DNA of 64,000 nucleotides, from assembly GCF_001896135.2 (NCBI RefSeq), contig NZ_MPOH02000019.1, forward strand, positions 430,303 to 494,302, in the 5' to 3' direction. This document shows, one piece after another, positions 26,331 through 33,863 of the stretch (within the stretch, counting starts at the first letter, position 1; the number at the start of each line of letters is the position of its first letter). Both the position numbers and the translations under genes were made by a program. The notes under the pieces are model-generated. The model ran no database searches. It worked only from the letters and a program-made list of their open reading frames with translations, and was not told the origin of the DNA. The DNA comes from Streptomyces phaeoluteigriseus (GTDB lineage: Bacteria > Actinomycetota > Actinomycetes > Streptomycetales > Streptomycetaceae).

Positions 26331-26677
26331 TACCGGGTTCCTTCCTTGCTGCTGACGACCACGGTGATGTGGCTGGTCCGCTTGCGGATCCGGTAGGCGC
26401 GGCCCTGGGCACGCGGACGGAACCGCTTCAGGGTCGGGCCCTCATCGACGTACGCCTCGGAAATGACGAGGCTGTCGACATCGGTGTGGTCGTAGTTGTG
26501 CGCGGCGTTGGCGATGGCGCTGTCAAGCACCTTGCCGACCGGCACGCTCGCGGCCTGCGGGGCGAAACGCAGGACCGCCTGAGCCTCCGTGGCATCCATG
26601 CCACGGATAAGGTCCACCACGCGGCGGGCCTTCATGGGCGTAACGCGGATGTACCGCGCCTGGGCCCTGGCTTCCAT
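26330..26677 (-). CDS. rplV: 50S ribosomal protein L22
   Basis: uL22 lines the exit tunnel, and its loop is a macrolide-resistance site. The start MEARAQARYIRVTPMKARRV gives 115 residues; the longer open frame begins inside the preceding gene. The loop region (LKRFRPRAQGRAYRIRKRTS) looks wild type. It overlaps rpsC by one base. Confidence 0.96.
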   Translation of the reverse strand: MEARAQARYIRVTPMKARRVVDLIRGMDATEAQAVLRFAPQAASVPVGKVLDSAIANAAHNYDHTDVDSLVISEAYVDEGPTLKRFRPRAQGRAYRIRKRTSHITVVVSSKEGTR

Positions 26678-26697
26678 GGTTGTCCTTCCAGTGTCTG

Positions 26698-27000
26698 TCA
26701 TGGTCGATTCCACCCCGCGTTAGCGCGCTTCGACTTCCGGTCGTCCTTGACGTGACCCCGGAAGGTGCGCGTCGGCGAGAACTCGCCGAGCTTGTGGCCG
26801 ACCATCGACTCGGTGACAAACACCGGAATGTGGGTCTTGCCGTTGTGCACCGCGATCGTGTGGCCGAGCATGGCCGGGATGATCATCGAGCGACGGGACC
26901 AGGTCTTGATGACGTTCTTGGAACCGGCTTCGTTCTGTACGTCCACCTTCTTGATCAGGTGGTCGTCGACGAAGGGCCCCTTCTTGAGACTGCGCGGCAT
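26698..27000 (-). CDS. rpsS: 30S ribosomal protein S19 (C-terminal extension or 1-base deletion)
   Basis: uS19 of the 30S head. Residues 1-91 (MPRSLKKGPFVDDHLIKKVD ... DDRKSK) are standard. The family normally stops two residues later, after KSKRR; here the frame continues KRANAGWNRP to 26698. One G/C missing near 26723 would account for this, and the restored TAA at 26720 gives the usual 93 residues. A genuine 7-residue extension is possible, but the pattern matches other indels in the window. Confidence 0.93.
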   Translation of the reverse strand: MPRSLKKGPFVDDHLIKKVDVQNEAGSKNVIKTWSRRSMIIPAMLGHTIAVHNGKTHIPVFVTESMVGHKLGEFSPTRTFRGHVKDDRKSKRANAGWNRP

Positions 27001-27012
27001 CTAAACCCGCTC

Positions 27013-27849
27013 CTAGCGCTTCTTGTTCGTCTTGCGGCGGCGGACGATGTACTTGTTCGAAGCCTTCTTCGGCGAACGAGTACGACCCTCCTTCTGACCC
27101 CACGGGGAGACCGGGTGGCGACCACCGGAGGTCTTGCCCTCACCACCACCGTGCGGGTGGTCAACCGGGTTCATCGCCACACCGCGGACGGTCGGGCGGA
27201 CGCCAAGCCAGCGCTTGCGGCCGGCCTTGCCCCAGTTGATGTTGCTCTGCTCGGCGTTGCCGACCTCGCCGACCGTGGCGCGGCAGCGCTGGTCGACCAG
27301 GCGGATCTCACCGGACGGCATGCGGAGGTGGGCCATGGTGCCCTCCTTCGCGAGCAGCTGCACGGAAGCACCGGCGGAGCGGGCGAACTTGGCGCCGCCA
27401 CCCGGACGGATCTCGATCGCGTGGATCGTGGTACCGACCGGGATGTTGCGGAGCGCCAGGTTGTTGCCCGGCTTGATGTCGGCCCCGGGACCGTTCTCGA
27501 CGCGGTCACCCTGCTGCAGGTTGCGCGGGGCGAGGATGTAGCGCTTCTCGCCGTCCGCGTAGTGCAGCAGCGCGATGCGCGCGGTGCGGTTGGGGTCGTA
27601 CTCGATGTGCGCGACCTTCGCCGGCACGCCGTCCTTGTCGTGACGACGGAAGTCGATCACTCGGTAGGCGCGCTTGTGTCCGCCACCCTGGTGGCGAACG
27701 GTCACACGACCGGCGTTGTTACGGCCGCCCTTGCTGTGCAGCGGGCGGACCAGCGACTTCTCCGGCGTGGACCGCGTGACCTCGACGAAGTCGGCGACGC
27801 TGGAGCCACGACGGCCCGGCGTAGTCGGCTTGTACTTGCGGATTCCCAT
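27013..27849 (-). CDS. rplB: 50S ribosomal protein L2
   Basis: uL2 is needed for peptidyl transfer and subunit association. The 278-residue protein begins MGIRKYKPTTPGRRGSSVAD and has the catalytic-region motif AMNPVDHPHGGGEG with the conserved histidine. It follows rplW after a 38-nt spacer containing a perfect palindrome. Confidence 0.97.
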   Translation of the reverse strand: MGIRKYKPTTPGRRGSSVADFVEVTRSTPEKSLVRPLHSKGGRNNAGRVTVRHQGGGHKRAYRVIDFRRHDKDGVPAKVAHIEYDPNRTARIALLHYADGEKRYILAPRNLQQGDRVENGPGADIKPGNNLALRNIPVGTTIHAIEIRPGGGAKFARSAGASVQLLAKEGTMAHLRMPSGEIRLVDQRCRATVGEVGNAEQSNINWGKAGRKRWLGVRPTVRGVAMNPVDHPHGGGEGKTSGGRHPVSPWGQKEGRTRSPKKASNKYIVRRRKTNKKR

Positions 27850-27860
27850 TTCTCAGTCCT

Positions 27861-27900
27861 CGTCCGATATCGGACGATCCGACCCGCTTACGCGGTCGGA
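27861..27900 (-). promoter_or_regulatory. Palindrome and hairpin in the rplW-rplB junction
   Basis: A perfect 16-bp palindrome (cgtccgatatcggacg, 27861-27876) is followed by a hairpin tccgacc / ggtcgga (27878-27900, 9-nt loop) that spans the rplW stop codon. The hairpin arms and the acgcggtcgg segment match the element found upstream of rpsJ and rpsL. Confidence 0.6.
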
Positions 27901-28307
27901 CCGCCGAAGATGTCGATACGGTCGCCCTCAGCGAGGGTCACGATCGCGCGCTTGGTCGCAGCGCGCTGACCGAAACCGGTCTTGGTGCGCTTGCGCTTGC
28001 CCTGGCGGTTGATCGTGTTGACCCCGGTGACCTTGACCGAGAAGACCGCCTGGACGGCCTGCTTGATCTGGGTCTTGTTGGCGTTCGGGTCGACGATGAA
28101 CGTGTACTTGTTCTCGTCGAGAAGCGCGTAGCTCTTCTCCGACACGACCGGCTTCAGCAGCACGTCACGGTGATCCGTGTACGCCTTGCTGGGCGCGGTG
28201 ACGACGGTGTTCTTGCCCTCGGCGGCGTGGCGGCGGGCCTTCGCGAGACGCGCGGCCTTGGCGGCCTTCGCAGCCTTGGGGGCGATGCTCGGGTGACGCG
28301 TAGCCAT
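27888..28307 (-). CDS. rplW: 50S ribosomal protein L23
   Basis: uL23 lies at the exit tunnel and docks trigger factor and SRP. The 139-residue product has a ~45-residue Ala/Lys-rich N-terminal extension (MATRHPSIAPKAAKAAKAAR) before the core (DVLLKPVVSEKSYALLDENK). A shorter start is possible, but the ATG at 28307 overlaps the rplD stop, which favours the long form. Confidence 0.95.
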   Translation of the reverse strand: MATRHPSIAPKAAKAAKAARLAKARRHAAEGKNTVVTAPSKAYTDHRDVLLKPVVSEKSYALLDENKYTFIVDPNANKTQIKQAVQAVFSVKVTGVNTINRQGKRKRTKTGFGQRAATKRAIVTLAEGDRIDIFGGPTA

Positions 28308-28963
28308 CAGGCGTCACTCCCTTCGGTGTCGTTGGCCTTCGGGCCGGCGACGAAGGACTCGAGAGCGGCCTGGGTGAAGACCACGTCGTCCGAGACGATC
28401 ACGTCGTACGTGTTCAGCTGGCCCGGCTCCAGGATGTGCACCTGGGGCAGGTTGCGGGCGGACAGCCACGCGGCCTCGTCGGAGCGGTCGATGACCAGGA
28501 GCACGTTCTTACGCTCCGAGATCTTGCCGAACAGCGTCCGAGCGGACTTCGTGGACGGAGTCTCACCCTCGATCACGCCGGTGACGACGTGGATCCGGTT
28601 GTGGCGGGCCCGGTCGGTGAGGGCGTGACGCAGAGCGGCAGCCTTCATCTTCTTCGGGGTCCGCTGCGAGTAGTCACGCGGCTGCGGGCCGTGGACGACG
28701 CCACCGCCGGCGAACTGCGGCGCGCGGGTCGAGCCCTGGCGGGCGCGGCCGGTGCCCTTCTGGCGGTACGGCTTCTTACCGCCACCACGGACTTCACCGC
28801 GGCGCTTGGTCTTGTGCGTGCCCTGACGGGCAGCGGCGTTCTGCGCGACGACGACCTGGTGGATCAGCGGAATGCTGATCTTCTCCACGCCGAAGATCTC
28901 CGCGGGGAGCTCGACGCTACCGGTCTTCTCGCCTGCAGGCGAAAGGATGTCAACAGTGCTCAT
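28307..28963 (-). CDS. rplD: 50S ribosomal protein L4
   Basis: uL4; in E. coli it also represses the S10 operon. The 218-residue protein has the tunnel loop HKTKRRGEVRGGGKKPYRQK with the GTGRARQGS segment, where macrolide-resistance changes occur, and it looks wild type. It lies eight bases after rplC. Confidence 0.97.
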   Translation of the reverse strand: MSTVDILSPAGEKTGSVELPAEIFGVEKISIPLIHQVVVAQNAAARQGTHKTKRRGEVRGGGKKPYRQKGTGRARQGSTRAPQFAGGGVVHGPQPRDYSQRTPKKMKAAALRHALTDRARHNRIHVVTGVIEGETPSTKSARTLFGKISERKNVLLVIDRSDEAAWLSARNLPQVHILEPGQLNTYDVIVSDDVVFTQAALESFVAGPKANDTEGSDA

Positions 28964-28971
28964 CGGTTACC

Positions 28972-29616
28972 TCAGGCCCCCTTGGCCGCGGTGCGGACCA
29001 GGACGAGGCCGCCGTTCGGACCGGGAACCGCGCCCTTGATGAGCAGCAGACCCTTCTCCGCGTCAACGGCGTGGACGGTCAGGTTCTGGGTGGTGACGCG
29101 CTCGTTGCCCATGCGACCCGCCATGCGGAGGCCCTTGAACACGCGGCCCGGGGTGGCACAGCCACCGATGGAACCGGGGGAGCGGTGCTTGCGCTGGGTG
29201 CCGTGTCCGGCGCCGAGGCCCTTGAAGTTGTGACGCTTCATGACACCGGCGAAGCCCTTGCCCTTGCTCTTGCCGGTCACGTCGACCTTGATGCCGGCCT
29301 CGAACACCTCAGCGGTGATCTCCTGGCCGAGGGTGTACTCGCTGGCGTCAGCGGTACGGATCTCGACGAGGTGGCGGCGGGGAGTGACGTCGGCCTTGGC
29401 GAAGTGGCCCTTGAGGGGCTTGTTCACCTTGCGCGGGTCGATCTCGCCGAAGGCGATCTGGACCGACTCGTAACCGTCGGCGTCGTTCGTACGGACCTGG
29501 GTGACGACGTTGGGTCCGGCCTTGACGACGGTGACGGGAACAACACGGTTGTTCTCGTCCCACACCTGCGTCATGCCGAGCTTCTCGCCCAGGATGCCCT
29601 TGATCTGCTTTGTCAT
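28972..29616 (-). CDS. rplC: 50S ribosomal protein L3
   Basis: uL3, an early assembly protein near the peptidyl transferase centre. The 214-residue protein begins MTKQIKGILGEKLGMTQVWD and has the extended loop GLGAGHGTQRKHRSPGSIGG. It follows rpsJ by 17 bases. Confidence 0.97.
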   Translation of the reverse strand: MTKQIKGILGEKLGMTQVWDENNRVVPVTVVKAGPNVVTQVRTNDADGYESVQIAFGEIDPRKVNKPLKGHFAKADVTPRRHLVEIRTADASEYTLGQEITAEVFEAGIKVDVTGKSKGKGFAGVMKRHNFKGLGAGHGTQRKHRSPGSIGGCATPGRVFKGLRMAGRMGNERVTTQNLTVHAVDAEKGLLLIKGAVPGPNGGLVLVRTAAKGA

Positions 29617-29633
29617 CTTCAGATCACCGGCCC

Positions 29634-29942
29634 TCAGAGCTTGATCTCGATGTCGACACCGGCCGGGAGGTCGAGTCGCATCAGAGAGTCAACGGTCTTG
29701 GGCGTCGGGTCGAGGATGTCGATCAGGCGCTTGTGCGTGCGCATCTCGAAGTGCTCGCGCGAGTCCTTGTACTTGTGCGGCGACTTGATGACGCAGTACA
29801 CGTTCTTCTCAGTGGGCAGCGGCACCGGGCCCGCGACCGACGCACCAGTACGCGTCACCGTCTCGACGATCTTCTTCGCCGAGCTGTCGATGACCTCGTG
29901 GTCGTAGGCCTTGAGCCGGATGCGGATCTTCTGTCCCGCCAT
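29634..29942 (-). CDS. rpsJ: 30S ribosomal protein S10
   Basis: uS10 (NusE) is both a ribosomal protein and a partner of NusB/NusG in transcription. The 102-residue product begins MAGQKIRIRLKAYDHEVIDS and ends LPAGVDIEIKL. It is the first gene of the S10 operon; the upstream region holds a hairpin element shared exactly with rpsL. Confidence 0.97.
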   Translation of the reverse strand: MAGQKIRIRLKAYDHEVIDSSAKKIVETVTRTGASVAGPVPLPTEKNVYCVIKSPHKYKDSREHFEMRTHKRLIDILDPTPKTVDSLMRLDLPAGVDIEIKL

Positions 29943-30462
29943 GGCTACTCAGTAGTCCTGTCTCTTCTAACGCTCTGGACCTGGTCGGCCCCTTACCGTT
30001 CTCCGACCCACGCGGTCGGGTGTGTCGCCCTCCCACTGACACGGATGTCCCACGTTCGAACATCCCTGCGGGGAATGCACACGGCCCTACCGGAACCGCA
30101 GACCGAGGGCGGAAGGCCCACCGGGTGCCTGATCGGTGTCGCGCCCACGCTTCCCGGAAGATTCCCGTACGTCCGCCCCAGCGCTGCCGTGAGGCAGTTA
30201 GGGCGACGAGTACTGTGGGACTCGCTTCCAGTCCTCCCGGCGGGAGGCGCGCAGCATCAACACTCGACCGAGCAACTCGGACAGTCTGCCATATGGGGCA
30301 GCCCCTCCGCCAATCGAGCCGGAGACAATACCCCGGACGTGACGCAGGTCAAACGCGAGGCGCGACGGCGACTCGTGACCCCTGTGTGGAGGTCGCGTAG
30401 GGGCGTTGTGCGTTCCCGGCCCGGACTCCACCCCCTCACGCGCGGCCGCCATAATCGTCGGC
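29943..30462. promoter_or_regulatory. S10-operon promoter region and divergent accessory-gene promoter
   Basis: This 520-bp gap has no convincing gene. The S10 operon leader (minus) and the promoter of the SseB-like gene at 30463 (plus) must be here. Apart from the hairpin element at 30003-30027, I see no clear operator or consensus promoter. Confidence 0.5.
30003..30027 (-). promoter_or_regulatory. 25-bp leader element upstream of rpsJ, identical to that of rpsL
   Basis: On the plus strand the element begins ccgacccacgcggtcgg and continues gtgtgtcg, 25 bases in all. It forms a 6-bp hairpin (ccgacc / ggtcgg, 5-nt loop). Its near edge is 60 bases from the rpsJ start codon. The same 25 bases occur 59 bases from the rpsL start at 44154-44178. 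It is probably a leader RNA structure or a promoter-proximal protein site. Confidence 0.75.
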
Positions 30463-31065
30463 ATGTCTGAACACGGGGGCACAGAACACAGGGACACGGG
30501 AGGCGAGCCGCCGGGGAAGAGCAGCGTCCCCAGGTCACGGCTGGCCGAGTACGCGGAGATGGCGGTCTCCCCGCAGGACCGGGCCGAGGAGCGAGCGCCG
30601 CTCGCCGGGCCGGACCCACGGCCGGCACCGGAGCCCGCAGCCGAGCCCGTAGTCGCTCCGGCGTCGCATGACCCCGAGGTCGAGGCCCGTCGGCGGCGGT
30701 TCACCGCCTTGCTGGAGGAATTCCGCGAGACGCCGGTGCTGGTGCCGCTCGGCGGCGGTCCCGGCCCGGACGACGAGCGGGGGCTGCTCACCGTCGACTG
30801 GAACGGCGTCCGGTTCATCCTGGCGTTCTCCGACGGGCAGGCGCTGGCGCGTTATGCCGAGGCGCGTGGTGAGTACCACCGCGAGTGGGTCTACCAGACG
30901 ATTCTCGGTGCCCGGCTGCTGGATGTGGCGGTGCCCGCGGCGGGCGTGCCCTGCGGGGTCGCGCTGGACTGCGCGGACGGCCCGGACGGCGTGGTGTTCC
31001 CGCCGGTGCTGGGCGTCGTGGCGGACGAGGTGGCCGTGGACCGTGGGCAGGGGGAGGGGCTGTGA
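30463..31065 (+). CDS. SseB-like domain protein
   Basis: A 200-residue soluble protein. After a ~75-residue acidic, Pro-rich disordered N-terminus, residues ~80-200 resemble the SseB N-terminal domain: FTALLEEFRETPVLVPLGGG, then LLTVDWNGVRFILAFSDGQAL and EARGEYHREWVYQTI. SseB-like proteins in actinobacteria often sit beside type VII secretion or polymorphic toxin genes, as here, but their role is not established. The ATG gives MSEHGGTEHRDTGGEPP. The stop overlaps a GTG that is probably the true start of the next gene, implying one operon through 35165. Confidence 0.75.
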   Translation: MSEHGGTEHRDTGGEPPGKSSVPRSRLAEYAEMAVSPQDRAEERAPLAGPDPRPAPEPAAEPVVAPASHDPEVEARRRRFTALLEEFRETPVLVPLGGGPGPDDERGLLTVDWNGVRFILAFSDGQALARYAEARGEYHREWVYQTILGARLLDVAVPAAGVPCGVALDCADGPDGVVFPPVLGVVADEVAVDRGQGEGL

Positions 31066-31836
31066 TCGACGGCGGGGTGACCGTGAGCGGCGGTGGAGGT
31101 GCCCGTGAGCGTTGACGGGGTGCCCGTGAGCGGTGGCGGGGTGCCGGTGACCGGCGGCTGGGTGCCGGTGGCGGGCGGCGGAGGTCCCGATCTGAAGGCG
31201 CAGGGCCTGGACCTGGTCGCCAGGGGTCTGACCGAGGCGCTGGGCGAGCTGAAGGAACTGGGCATGGTCGGCATGGCCGGCGCCGGGCGCGGGTTCGGTG
31301 ACATCGCCCTGAACGGGCTGGACCTGGGTCACGAGGGGCTGACCGGGACGTTCGGGTCGTTCTGTGAGCGCTGGGAGTGGGGGGTGCGCTCGCTGATCAA
31401 CGAGGGCAACGCGTTCGCCGTCAGGACCGGCCTGGCCGCGGGCACCCTGCACGAGACCGAGGAGTACGTCGAGGGCACCTTCAAGGTGGTCACCAACGCG
31501 GCCATCGGCAATCCGTACGCCTCCGAGGACGAGGTCACGGGGATGGGCTGGGGCGACATCGCCAAGTCCGGTGCGTGGGGCGGTGACGTCGACTACAGCA
31601 AGGAGTCCTTCGAACAGGCCCTGGCGAACAGCGGGCAGGGCTGGAAGGACGCCGGCCGTGACGTGATGACCTCGCACACGGTCGGTCCGCTCGGCCTCAA
31701 CCCCCAGAACCTGCATGGGCGGTTGGGGGTCTCCGACGCCGAGTACGAGCAGATGCTCGACGACACCTTCGGGCCCTCGCCCGAGGCCCGCGCCCAGGCC
31801 GCCGAGGCCGCGCAGCAGGCCGGGGGTGAGCGCTGA
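31062..31836 (+). CDS. Heptad-repeat protein of the toxin operon (probable indel near its start)
   Basis: Unrecognised family, about 250 residues. As read, the frame opens at GTG 31093; however, a GTG at 31062 overlaps the previous stop in GTGA behind a strong ggggagggg site and would join the frame if one G near 31094-31098 were removed. The N-terminus has four tandem heptads VPVSVDG, VPVSGGG, VPVTGGW, VPVAGGG, encoded by 21-bp units (31099-31182). A helical domain follows (GLDLVARGLTEALGELKELG; WEWGVRSLINEGNAFAVRTG), with an acidic Ala-rich end. It overlaps the toxin gene by one base, so it is probably a partner or chaperone for export of the toxin. Confidence 0.65.
31099..31182 (+). repeat. 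Four 21-bp in-frame tandem repeats
   Basis: Units start at 31099, 31120, 31141 and 31162, each gtgccSgtg followed by 12 variable G/C-rich bases. They encode the VPVxxGG-type heptads. A fifth, 22-base copy at 31077-31098 precedes them out of frame. Confidence 0.8.
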
Positions 31837-33557
31837 TGGGCATCGTCGGTGACATCAAGGACGGCCTCAACTCCGGTCTGGAGGTCGGCGAGGACCTCTT
31901 CGAGGAGGGCAAGAAGAAGCTCGGCGAGGGCGTCGACTACGTCACCGACAAGGCCGGTGACGGGCTCGACCACGTCGGTCTGCACGACGCCGCCGACGCG
32001 GTGGAGGACTTCGGCGACGAACTCGCCGCCGACCTCGGCGCGATGCCCGGCGAGCAGCAGCTGGGCGAGACCGAGGAGGCCGGCGAACTCGTCCACGGCA
32101 ACCCCGCCCGGATCCGGGAGAGCGCCAAGCACCTCAAGGACTTCCAGGCCGCCTTCGACAAGGTCGGCACGGGGATGAAGAAGGTCGACTCCTCCGGCTG
32201 GAAGGGCGAGGGCGGCAGCGCCTTCCGCGAGAAGTTCGGCGTGCACCCCGCCAAGTGGCTGCACGCCGCGGACGCCTGCGAGACGGCCGCGGGGGCGCTG
32301 GACTCCTACGCGGAGACGGTCAAGTGGGCCCAGAGCCAGGCCAAGGAGGCCGTCGAACTCTACAAACAGGGCAAGAAGGCCTCCGTGCAGGCCGTGGAGG
32401 CCTACAACAAGAAGGTCGACGCCTATAACGCCAAGATCAGGGCGGACCAGGACCCCGGGCCGCAGCCCGGGCCGTTCCACGATCCGGGTATCGACGACAT
32501 CCGAGCCGCACGGGAGAAGCTGGCCCAGGCCCGCAAGCAGCGCAACTCCGCCGCCACCGACGCACAGACCCAGGTCAAGGCCGCCCTCGCGCACGCTCCC
32601 GCCGAACCCCCGCCGCTCGACCGGCTCGGCGGCAACATGATCGACGGCTACCAGGCCCTCAACACCGAGCTGACCCACGTCATCGGCGGCGCCCTCAAGG
32701 GCACCGCGGGCCTGCTCAACTTCGTCCGCGGTCTGAACCCTCTCGACCCCTACAACCTCACCCACCCGGCCGCCTACCTCCAGAACGTCAGCATGACGCT
32801 CTCCGGCCTCGTCTCCACCGCCTCCCACCCCGAACGCGTCGTCCAGGCCGTCGTCGACGGCTTCAAGAAGGACCCCTCCGAATTCGTGGGCCGCCTCCTC
32901 CCGGAACTGATCGGCACGAAGGGAGCCGGGCTGGGACGCACGGCACTGCGGACCGGGCTGCGGGAGGGCGCGGAGGCCGGTGCGTCGAACGCGGCGTCCA
33001 AGGGGCTGAAATACGGGGACGAGGCGGTCGGCTCCGCACCGAAGGACTGGAGCGGACTGGCGAAATCCACGGATCATGTCGGCGAAAAGGCCATTCACTA
33101 TGACGCCGTGGATCCCAAGGCGGCCAAGGAATTCCTGGACAGCGAATACCCCTGGCTGAAGGACGTCAACAACACCGGTATGCCGGGCTACACGGACAAC
33201 TGCAGTCACAATGTCGTCGCGGTGGACCGCAGGATGGACGGCGCGGAGGTCAGCGCCGCACCCAAGCAGGCGGGCGACCACATCCCGCCCGAGCAGCTCG
33301 GTCTGACGAACCGGGCCAAGGGCCACTACGACATGGTCAACAGCTACGATGACATCGTCAAGGACCTCCAGGCCCGCGGCGAGGGTTCCCGCAGCGCCGT
33401 GTACATCAGCCGCCCGGACGGCACGGCACACGTCTTCAACGCCGTGAACACCAAACACGGCGTCGTGTTCCTCGACGGCCAGAGCGGGCAGCTCGGAATG
33501 CTGGAGAAGAACGTCTCCTCCATCGGGCACATCCCTTATCGCGACGGAGTCAAATAA
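31836..33557 (+). CDS. Polymorphic toxin: WXG-containing N-terminus with C-terminal papain-like (Tox-PL) domain
   Basis: A 573-residue predicted secreted toxin. Residues 1-75 are acidic and helical, ~85-250 are a helical WXG-type region (SGWKGEGGSAFREKFG, W112-K113-G114, then long coiled-coil-like helices), and ~250-390 are a linker with two hydrophobic stretches. The C-terminal ~160 residues have the papain-like toxin pattern: TDNCSHNVVAVDRRMDG (Cys446), GTAHVFNAVN (His522) and VVFLDGQSG (Asp537, Gln539). This fits the papain-fold toxin group that includes glutamine deamidases. The WXG motif suggests export by a type VII-like system. An Imm35-like immunity gene starts at the very next base after the stop. 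The actual target is unknown. Confidence 0.8.
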   Translation: MGIVGDIKDGLNSGLEVGEDLFEEGKKKLGEGVDYVTDKAGDGLDHVGLHDAADAVEDFGDELAADLGAMPGEQQLGETEEAGELVHGNPARIRESAKHLKDFQAAFDKVGTGMKKVDSSGWKGEGGSAFREKFGVHPAKWLHAADACETAAGALDSYAETVKWAQSQAKEAVELYKQGKKASVQAVEAYNKKVDAYNAKIRADQDPGPQPGPFHDPGIDDIRAAREKLAQARKQRNSAATDAQTQVKAALAHAPAEPPPLDRLGGNMIDGYQALNTELTHVIGGALKGTAGLLNFVRGLNPLDPYNLTHPAAYLQNVSMTLSGLVSTASHPERVVQAVVDGFKKDPSEFVGRLLPELIGTKGAGLGRTALRTGLREGAEAGASNAASKGLKYGDEAVGSAPKDWSGLAKSTDHVGEKAIHYDAVDPKAAKEFLDSEYPWLKDVNNTGMPGYTDNCSHNVVAVDRRMDGAEVSAAPKQAGDHIPPEQLGLTNRAKGHYDMVNSYDDIVKDLQARGEGSRSAVYISRPDGTAHVFNAVNTKHGVVFLDGQSGQLGMLEKNVSSIGHIPYRDGVK

Positions 33558-33860
33558 ATGGTGACCAAAGAAGAAGCCGTGCTGGCGGGGGCCCACTTCC
33601 TGAAAACCGCGGGATATCCGGACCGCCCGGACTCCATCGTCATGCTCCCGGAAACCGCCGTCGAATTCCCATACGGCTGGACCGTGCGCTTCGATTTCAG
33701 GGAGCACATCGAGACCGGTGACTCCACGCAGGCTCCCTTCTCGTCCGTCGTGGTCGTCCCCCACGACGGAACGCCTGCGCACTTCGCCCCGACCTTCCCT
33801 CCGGTGGCGATGTACATGGAGATGCGTGCCGCAGGCAACTGGCCCCCCCAGAAGGGATAG
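33558..33860 (+). CDS. Imm35/YrhB-like immunity protein
   Basis: A 100-residue protein beginning MVTKEEAVLAGAHFLKTAGY, with the pattern of the YrhB/Imm35 immunity family: an N-terminal helix, the FPYGWTVRFDF core with a conserved tryptophan, then SVVVVPHDGTPAHFAP. It starts at the base after the toxin stop codon, the usual place for a cognate immunity gene. It would bind and neutralise the papain-like toxin in the producing cell. The family call rests on pattern, not on a search. Confidence 0.72.
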   Translation: MVTKEEAVLAGAHFLKTAGYPDRPDSIVMLPETAVEFPYGWTVRFDFREHIETGDSTQAPFSSVVVVPHDGTPAHFAPTFPPVAMYMEMRAAGNWPPQKG

Positions 33861-33863
33861 GGA

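Noticed and set aside
30003..30027. The shared 25-bp element as a rho-independent terminator
   Set aside because: The stem is only six base pairs, no U-tract follows, and both copies sit close upstream of highly expressed start codons.
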